Shown here piece after piece: positions 1 through 7,400 of a stretch of DNA of 9,575 bases (positions within the stretch are counted from its first letter, which is position 1; each line of letters starts with the position of its first letter). Origin of the DNA: Chloroflexota bacterium (GTDB taxonomy: Bacteria; Chloroflexota; Dehalococcoidia; SZUA-161; JAUWZY01); the NCBI GenBank assembly GCA_030615045.1, contig JAUWZY010000025.1:1-9575 (forward strand). The letters run 5' to 3'. Below the pieces are notes generated by a model. The model did no database searches. It was not told the DNA's origin and was given only the letters and a program-made list of their open reading frames with translations. A program made the translations under genes and the position numbers.

Positions 1-681
1 GCCTCCTTCAACTACGGGCATGGCGGCGTTTTCCGCTATCATTCTGATGAGCTCAGCGCCACCCCTGGGGATCAGAAGGTCGATGGTTCCCCGCATCTTG
101 AGCATATGGTTTACCAGAGTCCGCTCGGTGGATTCGATGAACTGCACTGCATCCTCAGCGACCCCGGACCGAGACAAGGCCTCTCTTATCACTTTAGCCA
201 GGGCAGCATTGGAGCGCAGTGCCTTCTTGCCCCCTCTGAGGATGACCGCATTCCCCGATTTAAGGCACAGGACAGAGATGTCCACGGTGACATTGGGTCT
301 GCTCTCATAAATGGCGCCGATGACTCCGATGGGAACGCGGCGCTTGCCCACTACCAGCCCATTGGGCCTGGTGCTCATATCGAAGGTCTCGCCCACAGGG
401 TCGGGGAGGGCAGCAACAGTGCGGACATCAGAGGCGATAGCCTGAAGCCGCTCCGAGGTGAGGAGCAGCCGATCCAACATGGCCTCGCCCATCCCCGAAG
501 CCTTTGATTCCTCATAGTCGAGCTGGTTGGCAGCCAAAATCTCACCTTCTCGGGAGATTAGCTCAGCGGCGATGTTCGACAGAGCCCGATTTTTGACCTC
601 GGTGGAGAGGAATGCCAGCTTCCTCGAGGCTGCCTTCGCCGCCCTGGCTTTTTGTTCCAGCTCCTCAATTGCAGATTGCAT
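1..681 (-). CDS. proA: Glutamate-5-semialdehyde dehydrogenase (gamma-glutamyl phosphate reductase), N-terminal 227 residues, cut by window edge
   Basis: Second step of proline synthesis: NADPH-dependent reduction of gamma-glutamyl phosphate, the ProB product, to glutamate-5-semialdehyde, in the cytoplasm. I translated the minus strand from ATG 681 to base 1 and found 227 codons with no stop. The sequence is recognisably ProA: an N-terminal helix (MQSAIEELEQKARAAKAAS), then KRRVPIGVIGAIYESRPNVT near residues 116-135, LKSGNAVILRGGKKA near 146-160, IPRGGAELI near 205-213 and MPVVEGG at the edge. These are the cofactor-binding part of the aldehyde dehydrogenase fold. The catalytic cysteine lies beyond the window, so activity cannot be judged here. 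It is the last visible gene of the proB block. Its Shine-Dalgarno begins at the stop codon of the PH-domain gene, so translation is probably coupled. The family is about 415-420 residues, so roughly half is present. Family assignment is secure. Confidence 0.96.
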   Translation of the reverse strand, partial: MQSAIEELEQKARAAKAASRKLAFLSTEVKNRALSNIAAELISREGEILAANQLDYEESKASGMGEAMLDRLLLTSERLQAIASDVRTVAALPDPVGETFDMSTRPNGLVVGKRRVPIGVIGAIYESRPNVTVDISVLCLKSGNAVILRGGKKALRSNAALAKVIREALSRSGVAEDAVQFIESTERTLVNHMLKMRGTIDLLIPRGGAELIRMIAENAAMPVVEGG

Positions 682-683
682 TT

Positions 684-692
684 CCCTCCTTA
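684..692 (-). promoter_or_regulatory. Shine-Dalgarno of proA fused to the stop codon of the upstream gene
   Basis: On the minus strand the bases read TAAGGAGGG followed by AA and then ATG of proA. The TAA stop of the PH-domain gene (692-690) is itself part of the TAAGGAGG anti-16S match. This fixes the proA start at 681 and suggests terminating ribosomes hand over to proA. The spacing of about 3 nt between AGGAGG and the ATG is shorter than usual. Confidence 0.75.
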
Positions 693-1073
693 CATGAGCA
701 GATATTCCATGATAATTTGGTAGGCAATATGAGCCTTATCACCACCCCGAAACTCGAACACGAAGCTGTTAGCGCCGGCATGGATGCCGAGCTTGCTGCT
801 GGAGAAGAAGCCGCGCTTAATCACCTTCCCGGTATCGTCCTCGCTACTTATGGCATGAATCTTGCCATAAGGGATGGTGACCATAGCTTTCTGCCGGCGC
901 ATAAAGGCTTTGTCATAGAAGATGACCCTTTTGTCTGTGATGCCGAGAAAGCCGGTGCCTGCCCCTTTGAGGTCGAATACAGCCCTTATCGTCTCCCCGG
1001 GCAAACACCAGTCCTCGACCTTCTCCAACTGATCTTCTTTATCAACTATGATATCCTCTGCCCGGATAGCCAT
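690..1073 (-). CDS. Small bacterial PH-domain-like protein of unknown role, between DUF3800 gene and proA
   Basis: A 127-residue cytosolic protein with no signal peptide or membrane span. The middle and C-terminal parts resemble a bacterial pleckstrin-homology-like barrel: LPGETIRAVFDLKGAGTGFL, then ITDKRVIFYDKAF, a lysine-rich turn, IPYGKIHAISSED, and a final strand plus helix (NSFVFEFRGGDKAHIAYQI). ITDKRVIFYD followed by IPYxxI is the typical 'novel strand then start of the next strand' of bPH families; I do not commit to one Pfam family. I prefer ATG 1073 over a TTG at 1094, because GGAGGT (1079-1084) sits 5 nt before the ATG, and the seven extra residues would overlap that site. It lies 187 bp after the DUF3800 gene and its stop codon is shared with the proA Shine-Dalgarno. 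Ligand and function are unknown; a link to proline synthesis is only positional. Confidence 0.8.
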   Translation of the reverse strand: MAIRAEDIIVDKEDQLEKVEDWCLPGETIRAVFDLKGAGTGFLGITDKRVIFYDKAFMRRQKAMVTIPYGKIHAISSEDDTGKVIKRGFFSSSKLGIHAGANSFVFEFRGGDKAHIAYQIIMEYLLM

Positions 1074-1078
1074 ATCGC

Positions 1079-1084
1079 ACCTCC
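1079..1084 (-). promoter_or_regulatory. Shine-Dalgarno deciding the start of the PH-domain gene
   Basis: GGAGGT on the minus strand, with a 5-nt spacer (GCGAT) before ATG 1073. It supports the internal ATG over the TTG at 1094. A small perfect palindrome (ACTTTT and AAAAGT arms, 1085-1098) lies directly upstream and could form a weak hairpin beside the site. Confidence 0.7.
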
Positions 1085-1134
1085 ACTTTTTCAAAAGTCT
1101 TTAACTCTACCATATGCCCTCATCCTTAATAATG

Positions 1135-1171
1135 TAGACAGGGTATTGACAGACTATTGACAATGCTTGAC
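1135..1171 (-). repeat. Helically phased GTCAA-type direct repeats upstream of the PH-domain gene
   Basis: On the minus strand GTCAA occurs at 1171-1167, 1161-1157 and 1150-1146, and a variant GTCTA at 1139-1135. Start-to-start spacing is 10, 11 and 11 bp, one helical turn each, so all copies face the same side of the DNA. They sit 62-98 bp before the PH-domain ATG in a gap of about 36% GC. Direct repeats with this spacing can be activator or repressor sites. No convincing -35/-10 pair was found close by, so function is inferred. Confidence 0.45.
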
Positions 1172-1195
1172 ATTTGTGGGAAAATGTTAAACGAT

Positions 1196-1258
1196 AGAGA
1201 ATTGGTGCATTGCTTAATGTGCAATGCTGCGGACTTCCAATGAAGTCGCCAATTCTCT
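1196..1258. repeat. Inverted repeat enclosing two hairpins (three-way junction / cloverleaf-like element)
   Basis: A perfect 10-bp outer stem, AGAGAATTGG (1196-1205) with CCAATTCTCT (1249-1258), encloses two perfect hairpins: GCATTGC / GCAATGC (1207-1213 and 1221-1227, 7-nt loop) and GACTTC / GAAGTC (1232-1237 and 1242-1247, 4-nt loop). Only 1, 4 and 1 bases are unpaired at the junction. All 23 base pairs are Watson-Crick. It begins 2 nt after the TAA of the DUF3800 gene on the minus strand. A T run follows only on the plus side (1258-1262), so it would resemble an intrinsic terminator for plus-strand transcripts, not for this operon. It could be an mRNA-stabilising or processing structure, or a copy of a mobile palindromic repeat. 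No second copy was noticed in the window. Confidence 0.7.
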
Positions 1259-1260
1259 TT

Positions 1261-2016
1261 TTAAATCCCCTCATCCTTAGCCACTCTTTCCGGTAGGTCA
1301 ACAAACCTGAATCCCCTCAAAGGATACTCTATATCAAGTCTATTGCTTCGCCACTCCAGCTCTCTTATCCTATCGTAAATTTCCCTCAGCTTCGCCTCTT
1401 TACGCCCCAGATTTTGCTGCGCCAATGCGTAAGCAAAAAGGTCTGCTATTTGAATTCCGGGTGTAAGCGTGGAGGTAACAAAGAAAGGGGTCTCTACAAT
1501 CTTTTGCATGCTTTTCCCTGCTTCATGCCCGTAAAGGAAATTGCCGAAGGCAATAGCGCGGCGTTTATCAGTTTTTATACCACCGGAATCAAGAAGCACT
1601 ATTGCCATATCATCGAGGTAACCCTCTTCCATCATAGCCTCTACCCTCTCCAACAGGTAGTGATAAACCCTAAATATCCTGGATTCTTCGGGGCTAAAAC
1701 CTGTAAGCATTGGCTCCTCAAGCTGGCGCATGCCGACAGCGAAGGCAAGGAGTTGATAGCGCTTGCAAAGGCTTAAAACTTCCTCTACGAATTCTACCTT
1801 CTTAGGGCTGGTAAGTGCTCGCCTGTTCAGTAACATTCTACCTTTGATCTCAAATTCGTGAGGCTCGCTGACTCGCCAAAATTTTCTCTTCAAATTGAAA
1901 ATTTCCCTGGAAAAGGCCTTGCTTAGCTGCGGCTGTAACGCCACTGCTGCCCATACTGTGTGGCCACCAGAAGTAGCTGGCTTCGGCCACTCCGATTCAT
2001 CAACAAATACTAACAT
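1261..2016 (-). CDS. DUF3800 family protein, putative RNase H-fold nuclease-like protein
   Basis: A 251-residue soluble protein with the DUF3800 hallmarks: it opens with LVFVDESEW (D6, E7), has FEIKGR around 55-60, a buried strand ending in LLD at 141-143, and GIQIADLFAYAL at 187-198 (D192). In this family, conserved acidic residues after the first strand, in the middle and in the 'I-Q-x-A-D' segment are thought to form an RNase H-like metal site. No activity has been established that I can cite. The start is ATG 2016, with AGGAGG 7 nt upstream, inside the end of proB. GC content is about 40-52% per 60-base line, against about 60% in proB, which suggests a later arrival in the operon. DUF3800 genes are common in phages and variable islands, so a mobile or defence-related origin is plausible but unproven. 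Family call is confident; function is not. Confidence 0.87.
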   Translation of the reverse strand: MLVFVDESEWPKPATSGGHTVWAAVALQPQLSKAFSREIFNLKRKFWRVSEPHEFEIKGRMLLNRRALTSPKKVEFVEEVLSLCKRYQLLAFAVGMRQLEEPMLTGFSPEESRIFRVYHYLLERVEAMMEEGYLDDMAIVLLDSGGIKTDKRRAIAFGNFLYGHEAGKSMQKIVETPFFVTSTLTPGIQIADLFAYALAQQNLGRKEAKLREIYDRIRELEWRSNRLDIEYPLRGFRFVDLPERVAKDEGI

Positions 2017-2023
2017 TACTTAT

Positions 2024-2029
2024 CCTCCT
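2024..2029 (-). promoter_or_regulatory. Shine-Dalgarno of the DUF3800 gene overlapping the proB stop
   Basis: AGGAGG on the minus strand, 7 nt before ATG 2016. It overlaps the TAG stop of proB (2030-2028). This places both genes on one transcript and suggests translational coupling. It is a strong canonical site, in contrast to proB itself, which has none. Confidence 0.8.
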
Positions 2030-3158
2030 AAAGACGCACCAAATTATCTCGGTGCACCACCTCGGCGCCGTATTCATAGCCAAGGAGCTCCGTGATCTTG
2101 TCGGAATGAGCCCCTTTGATGATAGCGATCTCTTTCGAGTCATAGTTTGAGATGCCGCAGGCGATTCTTTCGCCCTGGGCGCCGCTGATACTCACAATGT
2201 CGCCGCGCTCAAATTCGCCATTGACTGCAATGATGCCCGTGGGGAGCAGGCTCTTATTCTGTTCCCTCAGCGCCAGCACAGCGCCGGGGTCAACAAGGAG
2301 CCGCCCTTTCGCGGGCCGGCTCAGCATCCAGCGCTTTCTGCTCTCCAGTTTGGAGCCGGTGGGGGAGAAAAGGGTGCCCGATGATTCGCCCCGGCTCAAT
2401 CTGGTGACGATGTCTGGCTCCCGTCCATCGGCGATGATTACTGCTACTCCCGAGGCAGTAGCCAGCCTTGCTGCCTCCAGCTTGATCACCATGCCGCCAG
2501 TGCCCCAGCCTCGAGCGCCCCCAGCCAAGCGCTCGATGGAGGCATCGATGCTCTCAACCTTGGGGATCAGCTTGGCATCGGGGTCTCGATTTGGATCTCG
2601 GGTGTAGAGCCCGGCGACAACGCCGAGGAGCATGAGAAGGTCGGCATCGACCAAATTGGCCACCATGGCCGACAGGTTATCATTATCGCCGAATCTAATC
2701 CCTTCCAGCTCATCGACGGCAACGACATCGTTTTCGTTGACGACAGGGATAACCCTAAGCTCTAAAAGGGCAAGAAGGGTATTGCGAGCGTTGAGGTAGC
2801 CGAGGCGATCCGATATATCAGCTCTGGTGAGCAGGGTCTGGGCAATGGTGATGTCATGGCGACCGAAGAGCTGGTCATAGGCCTGCATCAGGCGGCTCTG
2901 GCCCACCGCAGCCAGCACCTGTCTGAAGGGAATGTCCCGTCGCTCTCTGGTCAGCCCCAGCTTGTCCCTGCCGGCGGCAATGGCACCAGAGGAAACAACG
3001 ATGACCTCCAGCCCCTGCCGGTGAAGTTGCGCCACTTGCCCCACTAAATCAGCTAACAGCTGAAAATCGAGATGCTCGCCGTCACCGGTGACGAGATTGG
3101 TCCCCAGCTTGACTACAAAGCGGCGGTAAGGCGTTTGGCTCGATTTAACCCCTGCCAT
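2028..3158 (-). CDS. proB: Glutamate 5-kinase with C-terminal PUA domain
   Basis: First step of proline synthesis: ATP-dependent phosphorylation of glutamate to gamma-glutamyl phosphate, in the cytoplasm. The 376-residue product has the full amino acid kinase domain: VVKLGTN (15-21, K17), SSGAI (56-60), NEND (141-144), FGDND (156-160), YTRDP (185-189) and GTGGM (219-223). A PUA domain follows from about residue 283 (GRLLVDPGA, then FERGDIVSISG) to VVHRDNLVRL. Length is normal for the PUA-containing form, about 370 residues. I chose ATG 3158: a longer version starting at TTG 3194 would begin inside the promoter, and TATAAT lies only 8 bases before the ATG, predicting a leaderless mRNA. No Shine-Dalgarno precedes the ATG. 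ProB is usually feedback-inhibited by proline; the sequence does not show whether this applies here. It heads the operon that ends with proA. Confidence 0.95.
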   Translation of the reverse strand: MAGVKSSQTPYRRFVVKLGTNLVTGDGEHLDFQLLADLVGQVAQLHRQGLEVIVVSSGAIAAGRDKLGLTRERRDIPFRQVLAAVGQSRLMQAYDQLFGRHDITIAQTLLTRADISDRLGYLNARNTLLALLELRVIPVVNENDVVAVDELEGIRFGDNDNLSAMVANLVDADLLMLLGVVAGLYTRDPNRDPDAKLIPKVESIDASIERLAGGARGWGTGGMVIKLEAARLATASGVAVIIADGREPDIVTRLSRGESSGTLFSPTGSKLESRKRWMLSRPAKGRLLVDPGAVLALREQNKSLLPTGIIAVNGEFERGDIVSISGAQGERIACGISNYDSKEIAIIKGAHSDKITELLGYEYGAEVVHRDNLVRL

Positions 3159-3165
3159 ATGCTTA

Positions 3166-3194
3166 ATTATAACAATGGTCAGGGGCTGAGACAA
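3166..3194 (-). promoter_or_regulatory. Promoter of the proB operon (sigma70-like), predicting a leaderless transcript
   Basis: On the minus strand, TTGTCT (3194-3189), a 17-bp spacer and a perfect TATAAT (3171-3166). Transcription starting 6-8 bases after the -10 box would begin at about 3160-3158, which is the ATG of proB or 1-2 bases before it. There is no ribosome-binding sequence in between. The promoter faces away from the yihY promoter, with the two -35 boxes 11 bp apart. Confidence 0.72.
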
Positions 3195-3205
3195 TAAAGG
3201 TCAAA

Positions 3206-3234
3206 TTGACATCTGCCGAGCTTCTGTATATTAT
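3206..3234 (+). promoter_or_regulatory. Promoter of the yihY/brkB gene (sigma70-like), predicting a very short or absent leader
   Basis: Perfect TTGACA (3206-3211), a 17-bp spacer and TATTAT (3229-3234). The expected start of transcription is about 3240-3242, only 4-6 bases before ATG 3246. The bases between -10 and ATG (GTGAATAAGAC) contain no Shine-Dalgarno. Shares the 87-bp gap with the proB promoter, so one regulator bound between the -35 boxes could affect both. Confidence 0.75.
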
Positions 3235-3245
3235 GTGAATAAGAC

Positions 3246-4484
3246 ATGGGGGCAAGAATCAAGAGCTGGGTGAAGAAACGGGTTTGCCGCCTCTGGGATG
3301 CGGGCAATGGATTTGTGGCCAGGAGGTTCCCCAGGCTGGCTGCACTCCTTGCACCCTTTACGGCCTATGCCAAGAGATGGGTCCTTTTCTTCCGTGATGT
3401 GACCAACGAGTTTCTGACCGATAACTGCCCCCACCTGGCGGCATCCATTTCCTTCTATGTACTGCTATCCCTTTTCCCGCTAACCCTGGCCTTAGTCTCA
3501 GTGCTGGGCTTTATCTCCCACTCGCCGGAGATACAGGCTCGTGTCATCGACGGCATCAGCAATTTCCTGCCCGTGTCGCGAGACTTCATCACCAGCAGCA
3601 TTGAAAGTGTAGTCAGCACCCGTGCCATTACCGGGGTCATCGGCGTTATCGGGCTCATCATCGGTGGCAATGCCGTGTTCACTGCGGTGAGGAAGTCTCT
3701 GAACGCTGCCTGGGGCATAAGACAGCCTCGTCCCTTTTTGACCGAGAGGCTGGTGGAGTTCTGCATGCTGCTCGGGGCTGCCATTCTACTCTTCCTCTCC
3801 CTGGCAGTGACCAGCGCCTTGAGCATTGTTCAGCAGCAGAATATCACTGTCTTCGGCACCAATAGTGGCCTCTTCTGGAACTTAGTCACCGGGGGTATCA
3901 CCACAGTGATCGTCTTTATTGTCTTTCTGCTGCTTTACAAATTCGTTCCCAACACAAAGATACGTTGGCGCGATATCTGGCTCGGAGCCCTTTTAGCTGC
4001 CATCGGCTTTGAAGTGACCACAAGTGTTTTCATTTGGTATATGGCCAACTTCGCCCACTATAACTTGATCTACGGACCGATCGGTAGCTTAGTCGCTTTG
4101 ATGATATGGGTTTATGTCTCAGCGGTGATCTTTCTCTTCTGCGCCAAGATGACCGCAGTGCACTCAAGGAAGCCGGCACCAACTGATGAGGTATTTGCCA
4201 AACTGTGGACTGCTGTGGCTGAGGTGGAGCAACGCTCAGCCGCCGAGGCTACTGAGCAGATAGGGAGACTGAGAACTGCCGTGGCTGACTTGGAACAGCA
4301 GTTATCCGCTACAGTGGACACGGTGGAGGAAACGGGGAGGCGGGGAATCAAGTCCTTGATGGCAACAGGCTTTAGTCGCCTCAAGAGAACGATGTCCAGG
4401 AAGACAAACCAAAGTCATCATAGCGATGGCAGCGAGAGTGCCGAGAGCACTACCTCCTCACCCCGAGAACAACCTCCTCAGTAG
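3246..4484 (+). CDS. YihY/virulence factor BrkB family inner-membrane protein with extended coiled-coil tail
   Basis: A polytopic membrane protein of the family once annotated as 'ribonuclease BN', a name since dropped for YihY; its biochemical role is not established. The N terminus is basic and cytosolic (residues 1-45). Family motifs are present: LAASISFYVLLSLFPL (64-79), NAVFTAVRKSLNAAWGI (142-158) and the end piece YGPIGSLVALMIWVY (276-290). I count six membrane spans, at about 68-90, 128-146, 172-195, 213-233, 245-268 and 278-301. After residue 305 comes a 107-residue soluble tail: a likely coiled coil containing a degenerate repeat (TAVAEVEQRS at 322 and TAVADLEQQLS at 344, 22 residues apart), a basic patch, then a Ser/His/Glu-rich end. 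It is the only plus-strand gene. Its last 35 bases overlap the ileS 3' end. The family is commonly 280-310 residues; this tail is the oddity. Confidence 0.9.
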   Translation: MGARIKSWVKKRVCRLWDAGNGFVARRFPRLAALLAPFTAYAKRWVLFFRDVTNEFLTDNCPHLAASISFYVLLSLFPLTLALVSVLGFISHSPEIQARVIDGISNFLPVSRDFITSSIESVVSTRAITGVIGVIGLIIGGNAVFTAVRKSLNAAWGIRQPRPFLTERLVEFCMLLGAAILLFLSLAVTSALSIVQQQNITVFGTNSGLFWNLVTGGITTVIVFIVFLLLYKFVPNTKIRWRDIWLGALLAAIGFEVTTSVFIWYMANFAHYNLIYGPIGSLVALMIWVYVSAVIFLFCAKMTAVHSRKPAPTDEVFAKLWTAVAEVEQRSAAEATEQIGRLRTAVADLEQQLSATVDTVEETGRRGIKSLMATGFSRLKRTMSRKTNQSHHSDGSESAESTTSSPREQPPQ

Positions 4485-7400
4485 CGATTCTGTGGGTTTC
4501 CACATAAGCTTCACTCGGCGGGGCTTCTTGGATCAGGTTTCGCGACAGCGTCTCCTGCCTGATATAAGGACTGAACCTCTCCATCACTCGCTGAGTCGCC
4601 GCGCCACCCTGATAGTAGGTCTCGATGTAGTCGGCGATGTCAAAGCCAGCCTGCTTACGCATCATCTGCAGGCGATGGACTATCTCTCGGGCCAGCCCCT
4701 CGTCGATAAGCTCTGGGGTGAGCTCAGTGTCGATGGTGACCTCGGGGGCCAGGGCTTCAGCCGTGGCGGTAGCTGGGGGAGGCGTAACGGTAACATCGAC
4801 GCGTTTGACATTCAGTTCCTCGACAACCTGCGACTTCACCCTTTCCAGCGCATCCCGCTCCCCCTTCGACTTCACCCTGACCAAGACCTTGCTCAGCGGC
4901 TGGCGCACCTTGATCCCGGCTTTGCTTCGAGCCGCGCGCCCCAGGCTTGATACCTTCATCGCCAGTCGGGTATCGCTGGCTAACCTGTCATCGATCAGCG
5001 CCTCATCTGCAACGGGGAAATCAGCTAAATGAACGCTCTCGGGGGCTTCGGGATAGAAAGAGCGCACCAGGTTTTGAAAAAGCTCCTCGGCAATAAAGGG
5101 GGTGAATGGCGCCACAAGCTCGGTCAAGGTCACCAGACAGTGATACAGCGTGGCATGAGCCGCCTCTTTATCGGCATCGTTCTCGCTCTTCCAGAAACGG
5201 CGCCGACTCCTTCTCACATACCAGTTAGAGAGTCCATCGATGAACTCCTCGAGCTTGCGACCGGCGCTGGTTGGGTCATAACCTTCCAGCGCATCGGTAA
5301 CGTCCTTGATCAGCCGGTTAAGCTCGGAGAGGACCCAGCGGTCGAGTTCCGAGCGGTAGCCTCCAGTGCTGGCCCGGGGGTCGAATTTATCGATGTTGGC
5401 ATAGATCGCGAAGAAGGAATAGGTATTCCAGAGCGGGAGCAGGAACTTGCGCGCCGGCTCAGCGACAAGCTCCAAGGAGAGGCGGCGGCTGTTCCCCGGC
5501 GGCGAGGAGACGATCAGGTGCCAGCGCAGGGCGTCGGCGCCAAATCTTGACAGCACAAGCCAGGGGTCGATGATATTGCCCTTGGACTTGCTCATCTTCT
5601 CCCCTTCACTGTCGAGGATATGGCCTAAACAGATCACATTCTTGAAGCAGGGGCGATCGAAGAGGAGGACAGAGAGGGCGTGCAGGCTATAGAACCAGCC
5701 CCGAGTCTGATCTACTGCTTCTGAGATAAAATCAGCGGGGAAACGCCCATCCTGGAGCAGGGTCTCGTTTTGGAAGGGATGGTGCCATTGCGCCAGTGGC
5801 ATAGCCCCAGAGTCAAACCAGCAATCGAGGACTTCAGGGACACGTTTCATAGTGCCGCCGCATTTGGGGCAGGAGAAGGTGATGTCATCAACAAAGGGGC
5901 GATGTAAGTCTATTCCCTCACCTTGGAGTGAAAGCCCTTTTGCTTTAAGCTCTGCTAAACCCCCGATACATTCGTATTTGCCACATGATTCGCACTTCCA
6001 GATGGGAAGCGGCGTGCCCCAATATCTTTCTCTGGAGCAAGCCCAGTCAACATTATTGTTTAGCCAGTCGCCGAAGCGGCCGTATTTGATGTAACCCGGA
6101 TACCAGTTGATCTCGGCGTTGCCGGCGATAAGCCTGCCCTTCAGCGCTGTGGTCTTGATGTACCATGTTTCCTTGGCGTAGTAAAGGAGAGGGGTGTCGC
6201 AGCGCCAGCAAAAGGGATAGGTGTGGCGAATGCGCTCGCTACGATAGAGCAGCCCTTTCTTTTCGAGGTCTTCGATAATTAACGGGTCGGCGTCCTTGAC
6301 GAAGAGGCCATGGCCGGGCAATGTGCCGGTAGACTGAAACCCCAACACCCTCCTACGGATAGCACCGAAAGAGAGCTCTTGCACCCTTCCGCTGAGGTTG
6401 ACGGCGTGAACAACGGGCAACTCTTCTTTTTCCCCCACCTCAAAGTCTATCTCGCCATAAGCAGGGGCGATATGCACAATCCCCGTGCCCTCCTCCATGG
6501 AAACGAAGTCGCCGGCGATGACACGGTAGATGTGCTTATCGTCATTACCATAGACAATGCTAATCTGATTCTGATACAGAGATTCATATTCTATGTCAAT
6601 AAGCTCTTCACCACTACAGCTACCAAGAACCCTATATGGAGTGTCAAGGCTGTCTTCCAACCGAGAGGAAGCTAAGATGAGCTGCTCCTGGCGCTGTGGA
6701 GTTTCCATCTCCACGATAGCATATTCGGCATCCGGCGCTATTGCCAGGGCGGTATTTCCGGGCAAAGTCCATGGAGTTGTCGTCCACGCCAAGAAGTAGC
6801 TTAGTAAATCGGGGTCGGCGCCAAATCGCTCCAGCAGGTGGGTATCAGCGACCCTGAATTTCACCCAAATAGAGGGATCTTCGACTTCTTCATAGCCCAG
6901 GGCAACCTCATGGGAGCTTAATGAGGTGCCGCAGCGGGGGCAATGGGGGGTCACTTTATATCCCTGGTAGACAAGCCCCCTTTCCCAAAGCCCCTTCATT
7001 ATCCACCAGCAGCTCTCGATGTAGTCGTTGTCCATGGTGATATAAGGGTGCTCCATATCGAGCCAGAAGCCAATGCGCTCGGTAAGCTGCTCCCAGTCCT
7101 TGATGTGGCGCAAAACGCTCTGCCGGCACCTCTCATTGAACCGGCTCACGCCGTAGGATTCGATGTCCTGCTTAGCGCTAAATCCCAGTTCCTGCTCCAC
7201 CTCCAGTTCCACGGGGAGCCCATGACAGTCCCAGCCCGCCTTGCGCGGGACATAGAAGCCCTTCATTGTCTTATAGCGGGGGAAGATGTCCTTAAACACC
7301 CGAGACAGGGCATGGTGCACGCCAGGGCTGGCGTTGACCGTTGGCGGACCCTCATAGAAGACGAACAGGGGCGCGCCTTGACGCTGCTCCAAGCTTTTTT

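Noticed and set aside
612..1160. 182-codon plus-strand frame opposite the PH-domain gene and proA start
   Set aside because: It is antisense to two genes with clear family motifs and good Shine-Dalgarno sites, and its own translation resembles no family.
1196..1258. Hammerhead ribozyme or intrinsic terminator of the operon
   Set aside because: The junction strands lack the CUGANGA and GAAA core of a hammerhead, and the T run follows only on the plus strand, where no gene lies upstream.
1107..1304. 65-codon minus-strand frame in the gap between the DUF3800 and PH-domain genes
   Set aside because: It overlaps the end of the DUF3800 gene, runs through the three-way-junction palindrome and has no recognisable protein character or ribosome-binding site.
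2028..3194. Longer proB beginning at TTG 3194
   Set aside because: The TTG lies in the -35 box of the likely promoter, has no Shine-Dalgarno, and the extra 12 residues are not expected before VVKLGTN.
4491..4515. TGTGG / CCACA hairpin just after the yihY-type stop as a terminator
   Set aside because: Only five base pairs, no T run, and it lies within the coding sequence of ileS.
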